Positions 1-5,468 of a stretch of 5,722 nt of DNA are shown piece after piece. The stretch lies in NCBI GenBank assembly GCA_003514205.1, contig DORQ01000024.1, positions 1,999-7,720 of the forward strand. The letters are read 5' to 3'. Position 1 is the stretch's first letter. Each line of letters starts with the position of its first letter. Origin of the DNA: Acidimicrobiaceae bacterium. Lineage in GTDB: Bacteria; Actinomycetota; Acidimicrobiia; Acidimicrobiales; Microtrichaceae. The notes under the pieces are model-generated. The model made no database searches, was not told the origin of the DNA, and was given only the letters and a program-made list of their open reading frames with translations. The translations under genes were made by a program, and so were the position numbers.

Positions 1-305
1 CGTTCGGCAGTCCGAGTGATGAGTTGTGCTGATGTGGCTGATGGATCCTCTGATCCCACCGGACCAGCCAGTGTCACTTTGGTCGGTTTGTCATAGCGGA
101 CCGCACCTCGAACGACGAGATCTGCTGACAGGGTACGCCGCTCGACTGGCACCGTGATTCGGCTGGCAGTTGGTGCCTGAGTTCGAGCAGCTGCTTGAGC
201 TGGGGACTCGAAGCTTCTCGCCGCCACCCAACCTCCGGCGCATGAGGCAACCACTGCAACAGCCACCACTCCAACAAGGGCCTTGTTTCGAGAAGATGGG
301 TTCAC
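1..305 (-). CDS. Membrane-anchored or lipidated extracytoplasmic protein, peptidoglycan-binding/HlyD adaptor-like (partial, C-terminus outside window)
   Basis: Reading leftward from a GTG at 305-303 gives 101 uninterrupted codons to the window edge. The frame has no ATG. The GTG overlaps the TGA of the upstream lipoprotein gene (GTGA, 4 bp), which implies translational coupling in one operon. The protein starts with a short basic segment (R6, K8), then a hydrophobic stretch at about residues 9-29, then an Ala/Gln/Thr-rich linker. After that comes a segment reading ITVPVERRTLSADLVVRGAV at 50-69, followed by RYDKPTKVTLAG. From memory, this pattern (hydrophobic anchor, then a VPVERRTL...RG.VRY strand) is common at the start of actinobacterial peptidoglycan-binding or membrane-fusion-type proteins encoded before MacB-like ABC exporters. 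VVASC at 18-22 also fits a lipobox, so it may be a lipoprotein rather than a single-pass protein. Frame and start are well supported. The family is a recognition-based inference from one third or less of the protein, and the exporter is not in the window. Confidence 0.72.
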   Translation of the reverse strand, partial: MNPSSRNKALVGVVAVAVVASCAGGWVAARSFESPAQAAARTQAPTASRITVPVERRTLSADLVVRGAVRYDKPTKVTLAGPVGSEDPSATSAQLITRTAE

Positions 306-1333
306 TTTCCGGCCTTTCCGAGGCGATCAAACACCTGCTTCTGGGCCTTCGCGTACCCAGAAGACTTCTGACAGGCGTCATCAGCCGTCCACAGCTCGAT
401 CTCTTGGGCCAGCAAGGAGTCAATCACGCTCTGATCCGGTGCTTGTCCGCCAGAGGCTGGTGGATCCCCGGGCTCGCCCTCGCCTCCCGCTGGCGACATC
501 GCCGGAAGGACCGTGTTCTCCACAAATTCCTGAACCACCTTCATCGGCGACTCGGCATCAAAGCCCTTCTCCGACATGCATGAAGCCCACTTCTCGGTGG
601 ACTCGATAATGGCCGGATCGTTCTCAAGATCCGCCATCGGATCAAGTGCCTGGCCGTCTGGACCTCCGAATCCGAACCCGACTGCCTTCGCAGCTTCGCC
701 CTGGCAACCTCCCACCTCGAGTGCCCCGCCCTCGGCCCCCGAGCCCACCGAAATAGCTCCTCCACCCGCTTCAGTTGTGGCGAGCCCTTCTGAGGCCTGC
801 TCGCCGAAGAGATCGGCGTAGTACTGGGCTCGCTCCCCTTCGCTCAATGACTCGACGTACTCACCGTTGGGGTCCTTCGATTGGCCGGCTCCCCCGGCTG
901 GGGCTGCCCCTCCGGCTGTCCCAGTAATGATCATGGAGCCGCCACCTCCTCCGGCACTGGGGGCCGCTCCTGAGAAGGCATCCACAATGCCATACCCGTG
1001 CTCTTTTCCGTACTTCTCGTCAACGACACCGAATCCACCGTTGGACTGATCATTATCGAGCTCCATCGGAGGCATCGGCTTGTATTCCCAGCCTTTGGCT
1101 TTCATGCATTTCGCGACCTCCTCTTCCATTTTCACCTGCTGTGCAGCTGGATCTACGGCCTCCTTACCCTCATCACTGGATCCTGATTGGGTGGTAGAGG
1201 GCTCCTTTCCTGCCGAATTGGAGGAGGAATCAGCAGCACCTCTCGATGCGGTGGCATCGCTCCCGCACGCTCCCCCAAGGAGCGCCGCTGTGACGCCCAG
1301 TCCAATGATCCATGGTCGAAATTTGTGGTTCAT
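302..1333 (-). CDS. Putative secreted lipoprotein with paired CM-x(3)-G-[WF] cysteine motifs, function unknown
   Basis: This gene encodes 343 residues from the ATG at 1333. That start is preferred because AGGAG (1344-1348, read leftward) lies 10 nt upstream. The ATG at 1342 would be only 1 nt from it, and the ATG at 1369 has no Shine-Dalgarno sequence. Residues 1-23 form a signal peptide: basic H3-K4-R6, hydrophobic core 8-19, then LLGGAC with Cys23 as probable lipidated residue. The lipobox is imperfect, with Gly at -3. Residues 24-60 are a Ser/Gly/Ala linker typical of surface lipoproteins. The mature part has four cysteines: C76 in AKCMKAKGWEYKP, C210 in GGCQGEA, C252 in WASCMSEKGFDAE and C321 in ADDACQKSSG. 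Gly-rich low-complexity stretches separate them (127-150, 189-209, 281-297). A DPNGEYVESLSEGERAQYY segment (154-172) precedes the second half. I recognise the general type from actinobacteria, where such genes sit beside adaptor/ABC exporter genes, but know no function. An extracytoplasmic partner or ligand sensor for the exporter is inference. Confidence 0.85.
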   Translation of the reverse strand: MNHKFRPWIIGLGVTAALLGGACGSDATASRGAADSSSNSAGKEPSTTQSGSSDEGKEAVDPAAQQVKMEEEVAKCMKAKGWEYKPMPPMELDNDQSNGGFGVVDEKYGKEHGYGIVDAFSGAAPSAGGGGGSMIITGTAGGAAPAGGAGQSKDPNGEYVESLSEGERAQYYADLFGEQASEGLATTEAGGGAISVGSGAEGGALEVGGCQGEAAKAVGFGFGGPDGQALDPMADLENDPAIIESTEKWASCMSEKGFDAESPMKVVQEFVENTVLPAMSPAGGEGEPGDPPASGGQAPDQSVIDSLLAQEIELWTADDACQKSSGYAKAQKQVFDRLGKAGK

Positions 1334-1343
1334 AGTTGTCATA

Positions 1344-1348
1344 CTCCT
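1344..1348 (-). promoter_or_regulatory. Ribosome-binding site of the lipoprotein gene
   Basis: AGGAG is read on the minus strand. Its 10-nt distance to the ATG at 1333 decides the start: the alternative ATG at 1342 lies only 1 nt away, too close for initiation. Confidence 0.6.
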
Positions 1349-1391
1349 GACCGCCCGCGGTTCGGGCATGGCTGAGTTCTACGTGGATTCG

Positions 1392-1454
1392 CATAACCTC
1401 CTCGTTACACTTCGAGCGACCGTGCCGCCGATCTGTTACATGCCTGTTATGTGT
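1392..1454. promoter_or_regulatory. Cluster of GTTAYR motifs, candidate operator of the OmpR-family regulator
   Basis: Four copies of GTTACA/GTTATG fall within 60 bp: CATAAC (1392-1397, inverted), GTTACA (1404-1409), GTTACA (1435-1440) and GTTATG (1446-1451). The last two belong to an 11-bp direct repeat, 1433-1443 and 1444-1454, matching at 8 of 11 positions with no gap. OmpR-family regulators typically bind tandem direct half-sites with a period of 10-11 bp, so the spacing fits the adjacent regulator. The first pair is an inverted arrangement with a 6-nt gap, on the side facing the lipoprotein gene. Binding by this regulator is inference. Confidence 0.42.
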
Positions 1455-1490
1455 GTTCCTCCATCGTGATCACATTCATCGAGACCACCG

Positions 1491-1498
1491 AGGAGGTG
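1491..1498 (+). promoter_or_regulatory. Strong ribosome-binding site of the OmpR-family regulator
   Basis: AGGAGGTG ends 4 nt before the ATG at 1503. It is a near-perfect anti-Shine-Dalgarno complement and the strongest one in the window, fixing the start of the regulator gene. Confidence 0.85.
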
Positions 1499-1502
1499 CA
1501 TC

Positions 1503-2156
1503 ATGCGAGTGCTGGTTGTTGAGGACGAAGACCTACTCGCTGACGCAATCGCTCGAGGGCTACACCGCGAAGCGATCGCCGCAGACATAGCGCTCGACGG
1601 CGATGAAGCGCTCTACAAGGCCAGCCTCACCGCCTACGACGTGATCGTGCTTGATCGTGATCTCCCTGGCACCCATGGTGACGACGTGTGCCGCCAACTC
1701 GTGGCTGACGGGTACGAAGCTCGAATCCTGATGCTCACCGCCGCCAGCGAGATCCAAGATCGGGTCGCTGGACTGAACATCGGAGCAGATGACTACCTGG
1801 GGAAACCGTTCGCGTTCGACGAATTGATCGCTCGAGTTCGCGCCCTTGGCCGCAGGCCATCAAGCCCACCGCCCACGCTCTCCCGCGGCGACCTAGTGCT
1901 CGACCCCTCTCATCTCATGGTGACAAGGGCTGGACGGCCGATTGGGCTCGCTCGCCGGGAGATCGCTGTGCTCGACCTACTCATACGAGCAGACGGCGCG
2001 GTGCTTAGCGCGGAGGAACTGCTTGAGCGAGCCTGGGATGAGAACGCTGACCCGTTCTCAAACGCAGTTCGAGTCACCGTTGCGCGCCTGCGCCGCAAAC
2101 TCGGACCCCCGGCAATCATCGAAACTGTCGTCGGAAGCGGGTACCGGCTCAAATGA
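1503..2156 (+). CDS. OmpR/PhoB-family response regulator transcription factor
   Basis: This is a cytoplasmic DNA-binding regulator of 217 residues, normal length for the family. The receiver domain spans about 1-115: acidic pocket E7-D8, phosphoacceptor D51 in VIVLDRDLPG, T79 in MLTAA, then GADDYLGKPF with Y98 and K101. A short Pro-rich linker (about 118-125) leads to a C-terminal winged helix (about 127-217), with the recognition-helix region at NAVRVTVARLRRKLG and the closing hairpin VVGSGYRLK. All catalytic residues are present. The run DRDLPGTHGDDVCR is, from memory, typical of an actinobacterial CutR-like subgroup, but I do not assign a symbol. The gene is first in the rightward operon, has a strong ribosome-binding site, and overlaps the kinase gene by 4 bp, so that kinase is its expected phosphodonor. 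Likely targets are the divergent lipoprotein operon and its own promoter. That is inferred from position and the GTTAYR repeats upstream. Confidence 0.95.
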   Translation: MRVLVVEDEDLLADAIARGLHREAIAADIALDGDEALYKASLTAYDVIVLDRDLPGTHGDDVCRQLVADGYEARILMLTAASEIQDRVAGLNIGADDYLGKPFAFDELIARVRALGRRPSSPPPTLSRGDLVLDPSHLMVTRAGRPIGLARREIAVLDLLIRADGAVLSAEELLERAWDENADPFSNAVRVTVARLRRKLGPPAIIETVVGSGYRLK

Positions 2157-3439
2157 ACCGCCCAGCAATCACGATCCGACTCCGCCTCACCCTCCTCTAC
2201 GGCGTCCTCTTCTTTCTCGCTGGCGCCGTGCTACTGACAATCAACTACGCGTTCTCCTATCGCAACCTCCCAGCTGCATCAGGCATTGTCACCGTCTCGG
2301 CCGGCCCCGCATCTTCCCTCGATACCGCTGTCGCTTTCCCCCTCGACTCCGCGCAGATTCCGGGCGAACTCGTCATTGAATCGGACGAGGCTTTCTCCAA
2401 CCAGAGTCCTCCACCCGAGGTTGAGGCCGAAATGAATCGCTTGGTCGCTGGCGCGCAGAAGTTCCGCGACGACACGCTTCGCCAATTGCTGATTCAATCC
2501 AGCATCGCACTCCTCGCGACTGCAGCGGCCTCCATTGCCTTGGGATGGTTTGCCGCTGGTCGAGTTCTTCGCCCGATCCACGAGATCACTGCTGCGGCCC
2601 GCAATCTATCTGAGCAGAACCTCAGTGCCCGGCTCAACCTTGGTGGGCCCAACGACGAACTCAGAGAACTTGGCGACACTTTCGATGAGATGTTGGATCG
2701 GCTGAGTCTTGCCTTTGAGAACCAACAACGATTCATTGCGAACGCGTCGCATGAACTTCGAACACCGCTGTCGATCATTCGGACTGTGTTGGAGACCTCA
2801 GGCGACCTTGCACCGAGCTCTGGTGCCTCCCCTGAATCGCCCGGTCAAGGGGGTTCGTCGACAAGTGAGCGACTCCTTCCTGTCGTCGATCGCGCTGAAC
2901 ATGCCATCGAGGCGCTTCTGGTCCTCGCCACCAGTTCCTCAACGCTCATTGTCGACGAACCAGTCGATCTCGCCGATGTGGTCGACGTCGCGCTCGCTGA
3001 ACACGAAACTGAAATCGCAGATACACAACTGGATCTCATCACCGACCTGTCTCCGGCGCCGACTCGCGGCGATGGAGTCCTCCTCGAACACCTTGCCGCC
3101 AACCTTGTGACGAACGCAGCGCGGTATAACACCAACGGTGGTTCCATCTCTGTCGCTACCTATACCGACGGTGAGAACTCGGTGCTCGAGATCAGCAACT
3201 CCGGCCCCGTGATAGCACCTGACCTAGTGCCATCACTCCTAGAACCATTCCGCCGCAACGCCCCAGACCGGACCAAGCACCGCGGTGGATCGGGTCTCGG
3301 GCTCTCCATCGTCGGGGCAGTCGCCACCGCGCACCACGGAACAGTCGATGTCACCGCGCCGCCCACCGGAGGGTTGCACATCATTGTTCGTCTACCGCGC
3401 CAGCACTCTTCGGCCCACACTTCCCCCAGGTGGGGTTAG
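2153..3439 (+). CDS. HAMP/HisKA sensor histidine kinase, partner of the OmpR-family regulator
   Basis: This is a membrane sensor kinase of 428 residues. The ATG overlaps the regulator's stop (ATGA). No strong Shine-Dalgarno sequence is seen, so translation is probably coupled. Predicted order: short basic N-terminus; TM1 about 12-33; extracytoplasmic sensor about 34-110 with no recognised domain; TM2 about 112-135; HAMP about 136-188; HisKA with phospho-acceptor H200 in SHELRTP; HATPase_c about 300-416. In the ATPase, the N box is HLAANLVTNAARYN (N317, N321), the F box LLEPFRR (363-369) and the G2 box GGSGLGLSIV (378-387). Two departures from the standard core: the G1 box reads SNSGPVI, lacking the usual DxGxG aspartate, a variant I recall as frequent in actinobacterial kinases of this type; and the HisKA helices are joined by a longer Ser/Gly/Pro-rich loop (about 219-238). 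Since N, F and G2 boxes are intact, I expect it to be active. The signal is unknown; antimicrobial or envelope stress is inferred from the neighbours. Confidence 0.94.
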   Translation: MNRPAITIRLRLTLLYGVLFFLAGAVLLTINYAFSYRNLPAASGIVTVSAGPASSLDTAVAFPLDSAQIPGELVIESDEAFSNQSPPPEVEAEMNRLVAGAQKFRDDTLRQLLIQSSIALLATAAASIALGWFAAGRVLRPIHEITAAARNLSEQNLSARLNLGGPNDELRELGDTFDEMLDRLSLAFENQQRFIANASHELRTPLSIIRTVLETSGDLAPSSGASPESPGQGGSSTSERLLPVVDRAEHAIEALLVLATSSSTLIVDEPVDLADVVDVALAEHETEIADTQLDLITDLSPAPTRGDGVLLEHLAANLVTNAARYNTNGGSISVATYTDGENSVLEISNSGPVIAPDLVPSLLEPFRRNAPDRTKHRGGSGLGLSIVGAVATAHHGTVDVTAPPTGGLHIIVRLPRQHSSAHTSPRWG

Positions 3440-3443
3440 CCCC
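3432..3443 (+). repeat. Short inverted repeat over the stop codon of the first kinase
   Basis: GGGG-TTAG-CCCC is a 4-bp all-GC stem with a 4-nt loop, lying across the TAG at 3437-3439. No T-run follows, so it is not a convincing intrinsic terminator. It is recorded because two further inverted repeats follow within 60 bp. Confidence 0.35.
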
Positions 3444-3463
3444 CCAACGCAGTCGTGGGCGAG

Positions 3464-3476
3464 CGTCATTGTGACG
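3464..3476 (+). repeat. Inverted repeat CGTCA-TTG-TGACG between the two kinase genes
   Basis: This is a perfect 5-bp inverted repeat with a 3-nt loop (3464-3468 and 3472-3476). It shares its last base with the larger repeat that follows, so the two structures may compete or form tandem binding sites. Short enough to be chance on its own. Confidence 0.35.
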
Positions 3477-3502
3477 GTCCACCACAATGCATACGGTGGA
3501 CC
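3476..3502 (+). promoter_or_regulatory. Perfect 8-bp inverted repeat at the start of the second kinase gene, candidate operator or translational switch
   Basis: GGTCCACC (3476-3483) and GGTGGACC (3495-3502) are exact reverse complements separated by 11 nt that contain the palindrome ATGCAT (3487-3492). The arms are 19 bp centre to centre, a little under two helical turns. The repeat ends 2 nt before the preferred ATG (3505), and its right arm contains GGTGG, the only Shine-Dalgarno-like sequence for that start. As RNA, the hairpin would hide the ribosome-binding site; as DNA, it could be an operator, for example for the LuxR-type regulator encoded downstream. No T-run follows, so it is not a typical intrinsic terminator. 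The repeat is directly visible; both roles are inference. Confidence 0.5.
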
Positions 3503-3504
3503 AC

Positions 3505-4836
3505 ATGATCTCCGATCTGTTCCGGCCGTGGCGTAGCACCCAAACCTGGTGGACCCTCGTCCACCTCCTCACTGGAGCGGTGACGGCCTCGGTGATCTTC
3601 TCCTTGGTGTTCACGGTCCTCGTCACGGCTGTCAGCCTCGTTGTCCTCGTTCCAGTTGCAATCGCCCTCCTCTGGTTCACCCTGGTGCTGGCGAGCTGGT
3701 CAGCAAACATCGACCGGTCCAGGTTTGCCGCGCTGCTGAATGTCGAGCTGACCGACCTCTCCCCTCCGCCATCGACCGATGCACGTCGGTGGGCTCGAAT
3801 GAAAGCCACGTTGTTGAGTCCGCAGCGGTGGCGGGAGGTCGCTTGGTCGATACTCCACTTCCCCCCGGCGTTGTTCTTCGCCACAATTGCGCCGTGGGTC
3901 TGGGCTGGCAGCGCTGTGCTTGCCACGCTTCCAGCCTGGATCTGGCTCCTGCCTGAAGACCGCTCGCAGCTCGGATGGTTCCAGATCAATAGCGGGTGGC
4001 AGGCAGCAGTAGCAGGTGTACTTGGCCTCGTGGGGCTCACCATCCTTGCCCCGTGGCTCACGGTTGCGATGGGCAACGCCGACATTGCCATTGCTCGTTG
4101 GCTTCTTGGGCGCTCCCGAGAGGCCGAACTGGGCGCCAAGGTGGACGCACTCGAGACGAGTCGGTCTGCCGCAATCGATTCCGCCGAGGCCGAACGTCGA
4201 CGTATCGAACGCGACTTGCATGATGGTGCGCAGCAACGTCTGATCGCTGTGGCCATGGACTTGGGCTTGGCTCGGAACCATCTCGACACCGACCACGAAC
4301 GCGCCAAGGAACTCGTTGCCTCAGCACACGACGAAGTGAAGGCGGCGATGAAAGAACTGCGGGACCTCATCCGCGGTGTCCACCCAGTCATCCTTGAGGA
4401 CCGTGGTCTTGACGCCGCTCTCTCCGCTGTGGCGGCACGAGCAATCGTTCCGGTGACCTTGCTCGTGGATGTTCCGACTCGACCCTCCCCTGCAATCGAG
4501 AGCGCCGCGTACTTCATTGTCTCCGAATCACTCGTCAATGTCGACCGCCATGCGCAGGCCAGCCGGGCAACGGTCGAAATCGCCCGAGTCGCTGACCGAC
4601 TCACCATTGCAGTCACCGATGACGGCATTGGCGGAGCCTCAGCCAATGCCGTCATCGGTGACACCAACGCCACTACCACCGCCAACGCCACTACCACCGC
4701 CACCTCCGACGCGGGGCAGGGCACCGGCCTCAAAGGCTTGGTCGAACGGGTGAGCGCCCTTGGCGGGTGGATCCGAATCATCAGCCCGGGCGGAGGCCCG
4801 ACAACCATCCTTGTGGAGTTGCCATGCGAATCCTGA
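3505..4836 (+). CDS. Multi-pass sensor histidine kinase with HisKA_3 core (NarL/LiaS-type)
   Basis: This kinase has 443 residues from the ATG at 3505, chosen because GGTGG lies 5 nt upstream. An in-frame ATG at 3487 would add six residues but has no Shine-Dalgarno sequence, and GTG 3496 is also possible. The N-terminal half is a membrane sensor with hydrophobic stretches at about 18-39, 40-64, 115-149 (possibly two helices) and 165-189. It resembles the 'putative sensor' domain (PF13796) of actinobacterial kinases. A charged helical linker (about 200-232) leads to the HisKA_3 motif ERRRIERDLHDGAQQRL with H239 as phospho-acceptor. The HATPase follows: N box YFIVSESLVNVDRHA (N345), G1 DDGIGG (372-377), G2 GTGLKGL (406-412), then RVSALGG. 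All key residues are present. The ATP lid between G1 and G2 is about 28 residues, longer than is usual for this family, and contains NATTTA twice in tandem. Its regulator gene overlaps the 3' end by 13 bp. Confidence 0.93.
   Translation: MISDLFRPWRSTQTWWTLVHLLTGAVTASVIFSLVFTVLVTAVSLVVLVPVAIALLWFTLVLASWSANIDRSRFAALLNVELTDLSPPPSTDARRWARMKATLLSPQRWREVAWSILHFPPALFFATIAPWVWAGSAVLATLPAWIWLLPEDRSQLGWFQINSGWQAAVAGVLGLVGLTILAPWLTVAMGNADIAIARWLLGRSREAELGAKVDALETSRSAAIDSAEAERRRIERDLHDGAQQRLIAVAMDLGLARNHLDTDHERAKELVASAHDEVKAAMKELRDLIRGVHPVILEDRGLDAALSAVAARAIVPVTLLVDVPTRPSPAIESAAYFIVSESLVNVDRHAQASRATVEIARVADRLTIAVTDDGIGGASANAVIGDTNATTTANATTTATSDAGQGTGLKGLVERVSALGGWIRIISPGGGPTTILVELPCES
4666..4701 (+). repeat. 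Two exact tandem copies of an 18-bp unit in the kinase ATP lid
   Basis: AACGCCACTACCACCGCC occurs at 4666-4683 and again at 4684-4701 with no mismatch. The unit is 18 bp, so duplication keeps the frame and encodes NATTTA-NATTTA (residues 388-399). Partial CACC/ACC matches flank it. The unit is itself built of ACC/GCC triplets, a sequence prone to replication slippage. Confidence 0.9.
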
Positions 4837-5468
4837 TCGCCGAGGACAGCGTGCTGTTACGCGCTGGCCTCATCCGACTCCTTGAGGAAGGAGGCCACGA
4901 AATTGTGGGAGCCGTCGGCGACGCCGACACCCTTGTCGATGCAGCAACATCACTCAAGCCAGACCTCGCCGTGGTCGATGTGCGGATGCCACCGCTGTTG
5001 ACCGACGACGGGCTCCGCGCGGCAATCACCATTCGAGGCGCGCTTCCCCAGATCGCGATTCTGGTGCTCTCCCAATATGTCGAGGAAACCTATGCCTCTG
5101 AATTGCTCGCAGGTGATGTGGGGCGGATCGGCTACCTCTTGAAGGACAGGATCGCGGATGTGTCGGACTTCTTGGACGCCGTCGAGCGAGTCGGGAGCGG
5201 CGGTACCGTGCTCGACCCTGAGGTCGTCAGCCAGATTTTCGCCCGCTCCCGCATGACCGACCCACTCGCCACCCTGTCCCCTCGAGAACGAGAGGTCCTG
5301 AGCCTCATGGCAGAGGGCCGCAGCAATTCCGCCATCGCTTCGGCACTCATCGTCGGCGAGGGTGCCGTGGAGAAGCATGTCACCAATATCTTCACCAAAC
5401 TTGATCTTCCGCCAGCCGAATCAGACCATCGCCGCGTGCTCGCAGTGCTTCGTTGGGTAGGTGCCTGA
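4824..5468 (+). CDS. LuxR/NarL-family response regulator
   Basis: This is a cytoplasmic transcription factor of 214 residues from the ATG at 4824. That start has GTGGAG upstream with a 5-nt gap and begins exactly at the receiver's first strand (MRILIAEDS); an in-frame ATG at 4767 would add 19 residues with no homology to the family. Receiver about 1-120: acidic pair E7-D8, phosphoacceptor D52 in AVVDVRMPP, S83 in VLSQY, K107 in YLLKDR. DNA-binding LuxR-type helix-turn-helix about 147-205, with the hallmark LSPREREVLSLMAEGRSNSA and VEKHVTNIFTKL. All phosphotransfer residues are intact and the length is usual for NarL-type regulators. The start lies 13 bp inside the HisKA_3 kinase gene, so the two are translated together and form a cognate pair. 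The following membrane-protein gene overlaps by 1 nt, which makes it a probable co-product and perhaps functional output or accessory of the system. Autoregulation through the inverted repeat at 3476-3502 is plausible but unproven. Confidence 0.95.
   Translation: MRILIAEDSVLLRAGLIRLLEEGGHEIVGAVGDADTLVDAATSLKPDLAVVDVRMPPLLTDDGLRAAITIRGALPQIAILVLSQYVEETYASELLAGDVGRIGYLLKDRIADVSDFLDAVERVGSGGTVLDPEVVSQIFARSRMTDPLATLSPREREVLSLMAEGRSNSAIASALIVGEGAVEKHVTNIFTKLDLPPAESDHRRVLAVLRWVGA

Larger units (their letters stand above)
1334..1502. promoter_or_regulatory. Divergent intergenic region with promoters for both operons
   Basis: These 169 bp separate the start codons of two divergent genes, the lipoprotein (leftward) and the OmpR-family regulator (rightward), so promoters in both directions must lie here or very close by. 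I see no convincing TTGACA/TATAAT pair. The best rightward -10-like hexamers are TGTTAC (1434-1439) and TGTTAT (1445-1450), both weak and both inside the repeat cluster described separately. GTGATCAC (1466-1473) is a perfect 8-bp palindrome between that cluster and the regulator's ribosome-binding site. The arrangement of a regulator divergent from a putative export/envelope operon suggests shared control from this region. Confidence 0.6.

Noticed and set aside
74..423. Minus-strand ATG frames at 74-277 and 91-423
   Set aside because: Both overlap the GTG-started gene (1-305) in other frames. The first begins with a Trp-rich sequence lacking family resemblance, and the second also runs into the lipoprotein gene. 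The GTG frame gives a coherent anchor plus recognisable domain.
170..583. Plus-strand open frames across 170-1469, opposite the lipoprotein gene
   Set aside because: They are Pro/Ser/Arg-rich mirror images of a Gly/Ala-rich coding region. They lack Shine-Dalgarno sequences and recognisable motifs.
1334..1369. Longer N-termini for the lipoprotein (ATG at 1342 or 1369)
   Set aside because: The ATG at 1342 is 1 nt from the AGGAG and the ATG at 1369 has no ribosome-binding site. The added residues would put acidic and basic residues ahead of an otherwise normal signal peptide.
1466..1473. GTGATCAC palindrome upstream of the OmpR-family regulator
   Set aside because: It is a perfect 8-bp dyad, but single 8-bp palindromes occur often by chance, and no second copy is seen in the intergenic region. 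It is kept only as a note in the intergenic entry.
3420..3504. Intrinsic terminator between the two two-component systems
   Set aside because: Several hairpins are possible, but none is followed by a run of T, so rho-independent termination is not supported.
3381..4808. A 475-codon open frame on the minus strand, antisense to the second kinase and the end of the first
   Set aside because: The translation is Arg/Ser/Thr/Ala-rich with no recognisable domain or ribosome-binding site. It exactly opposes two clear kinase genes, and long antisense frames are common opposite GC-rich genes with biased third positions.
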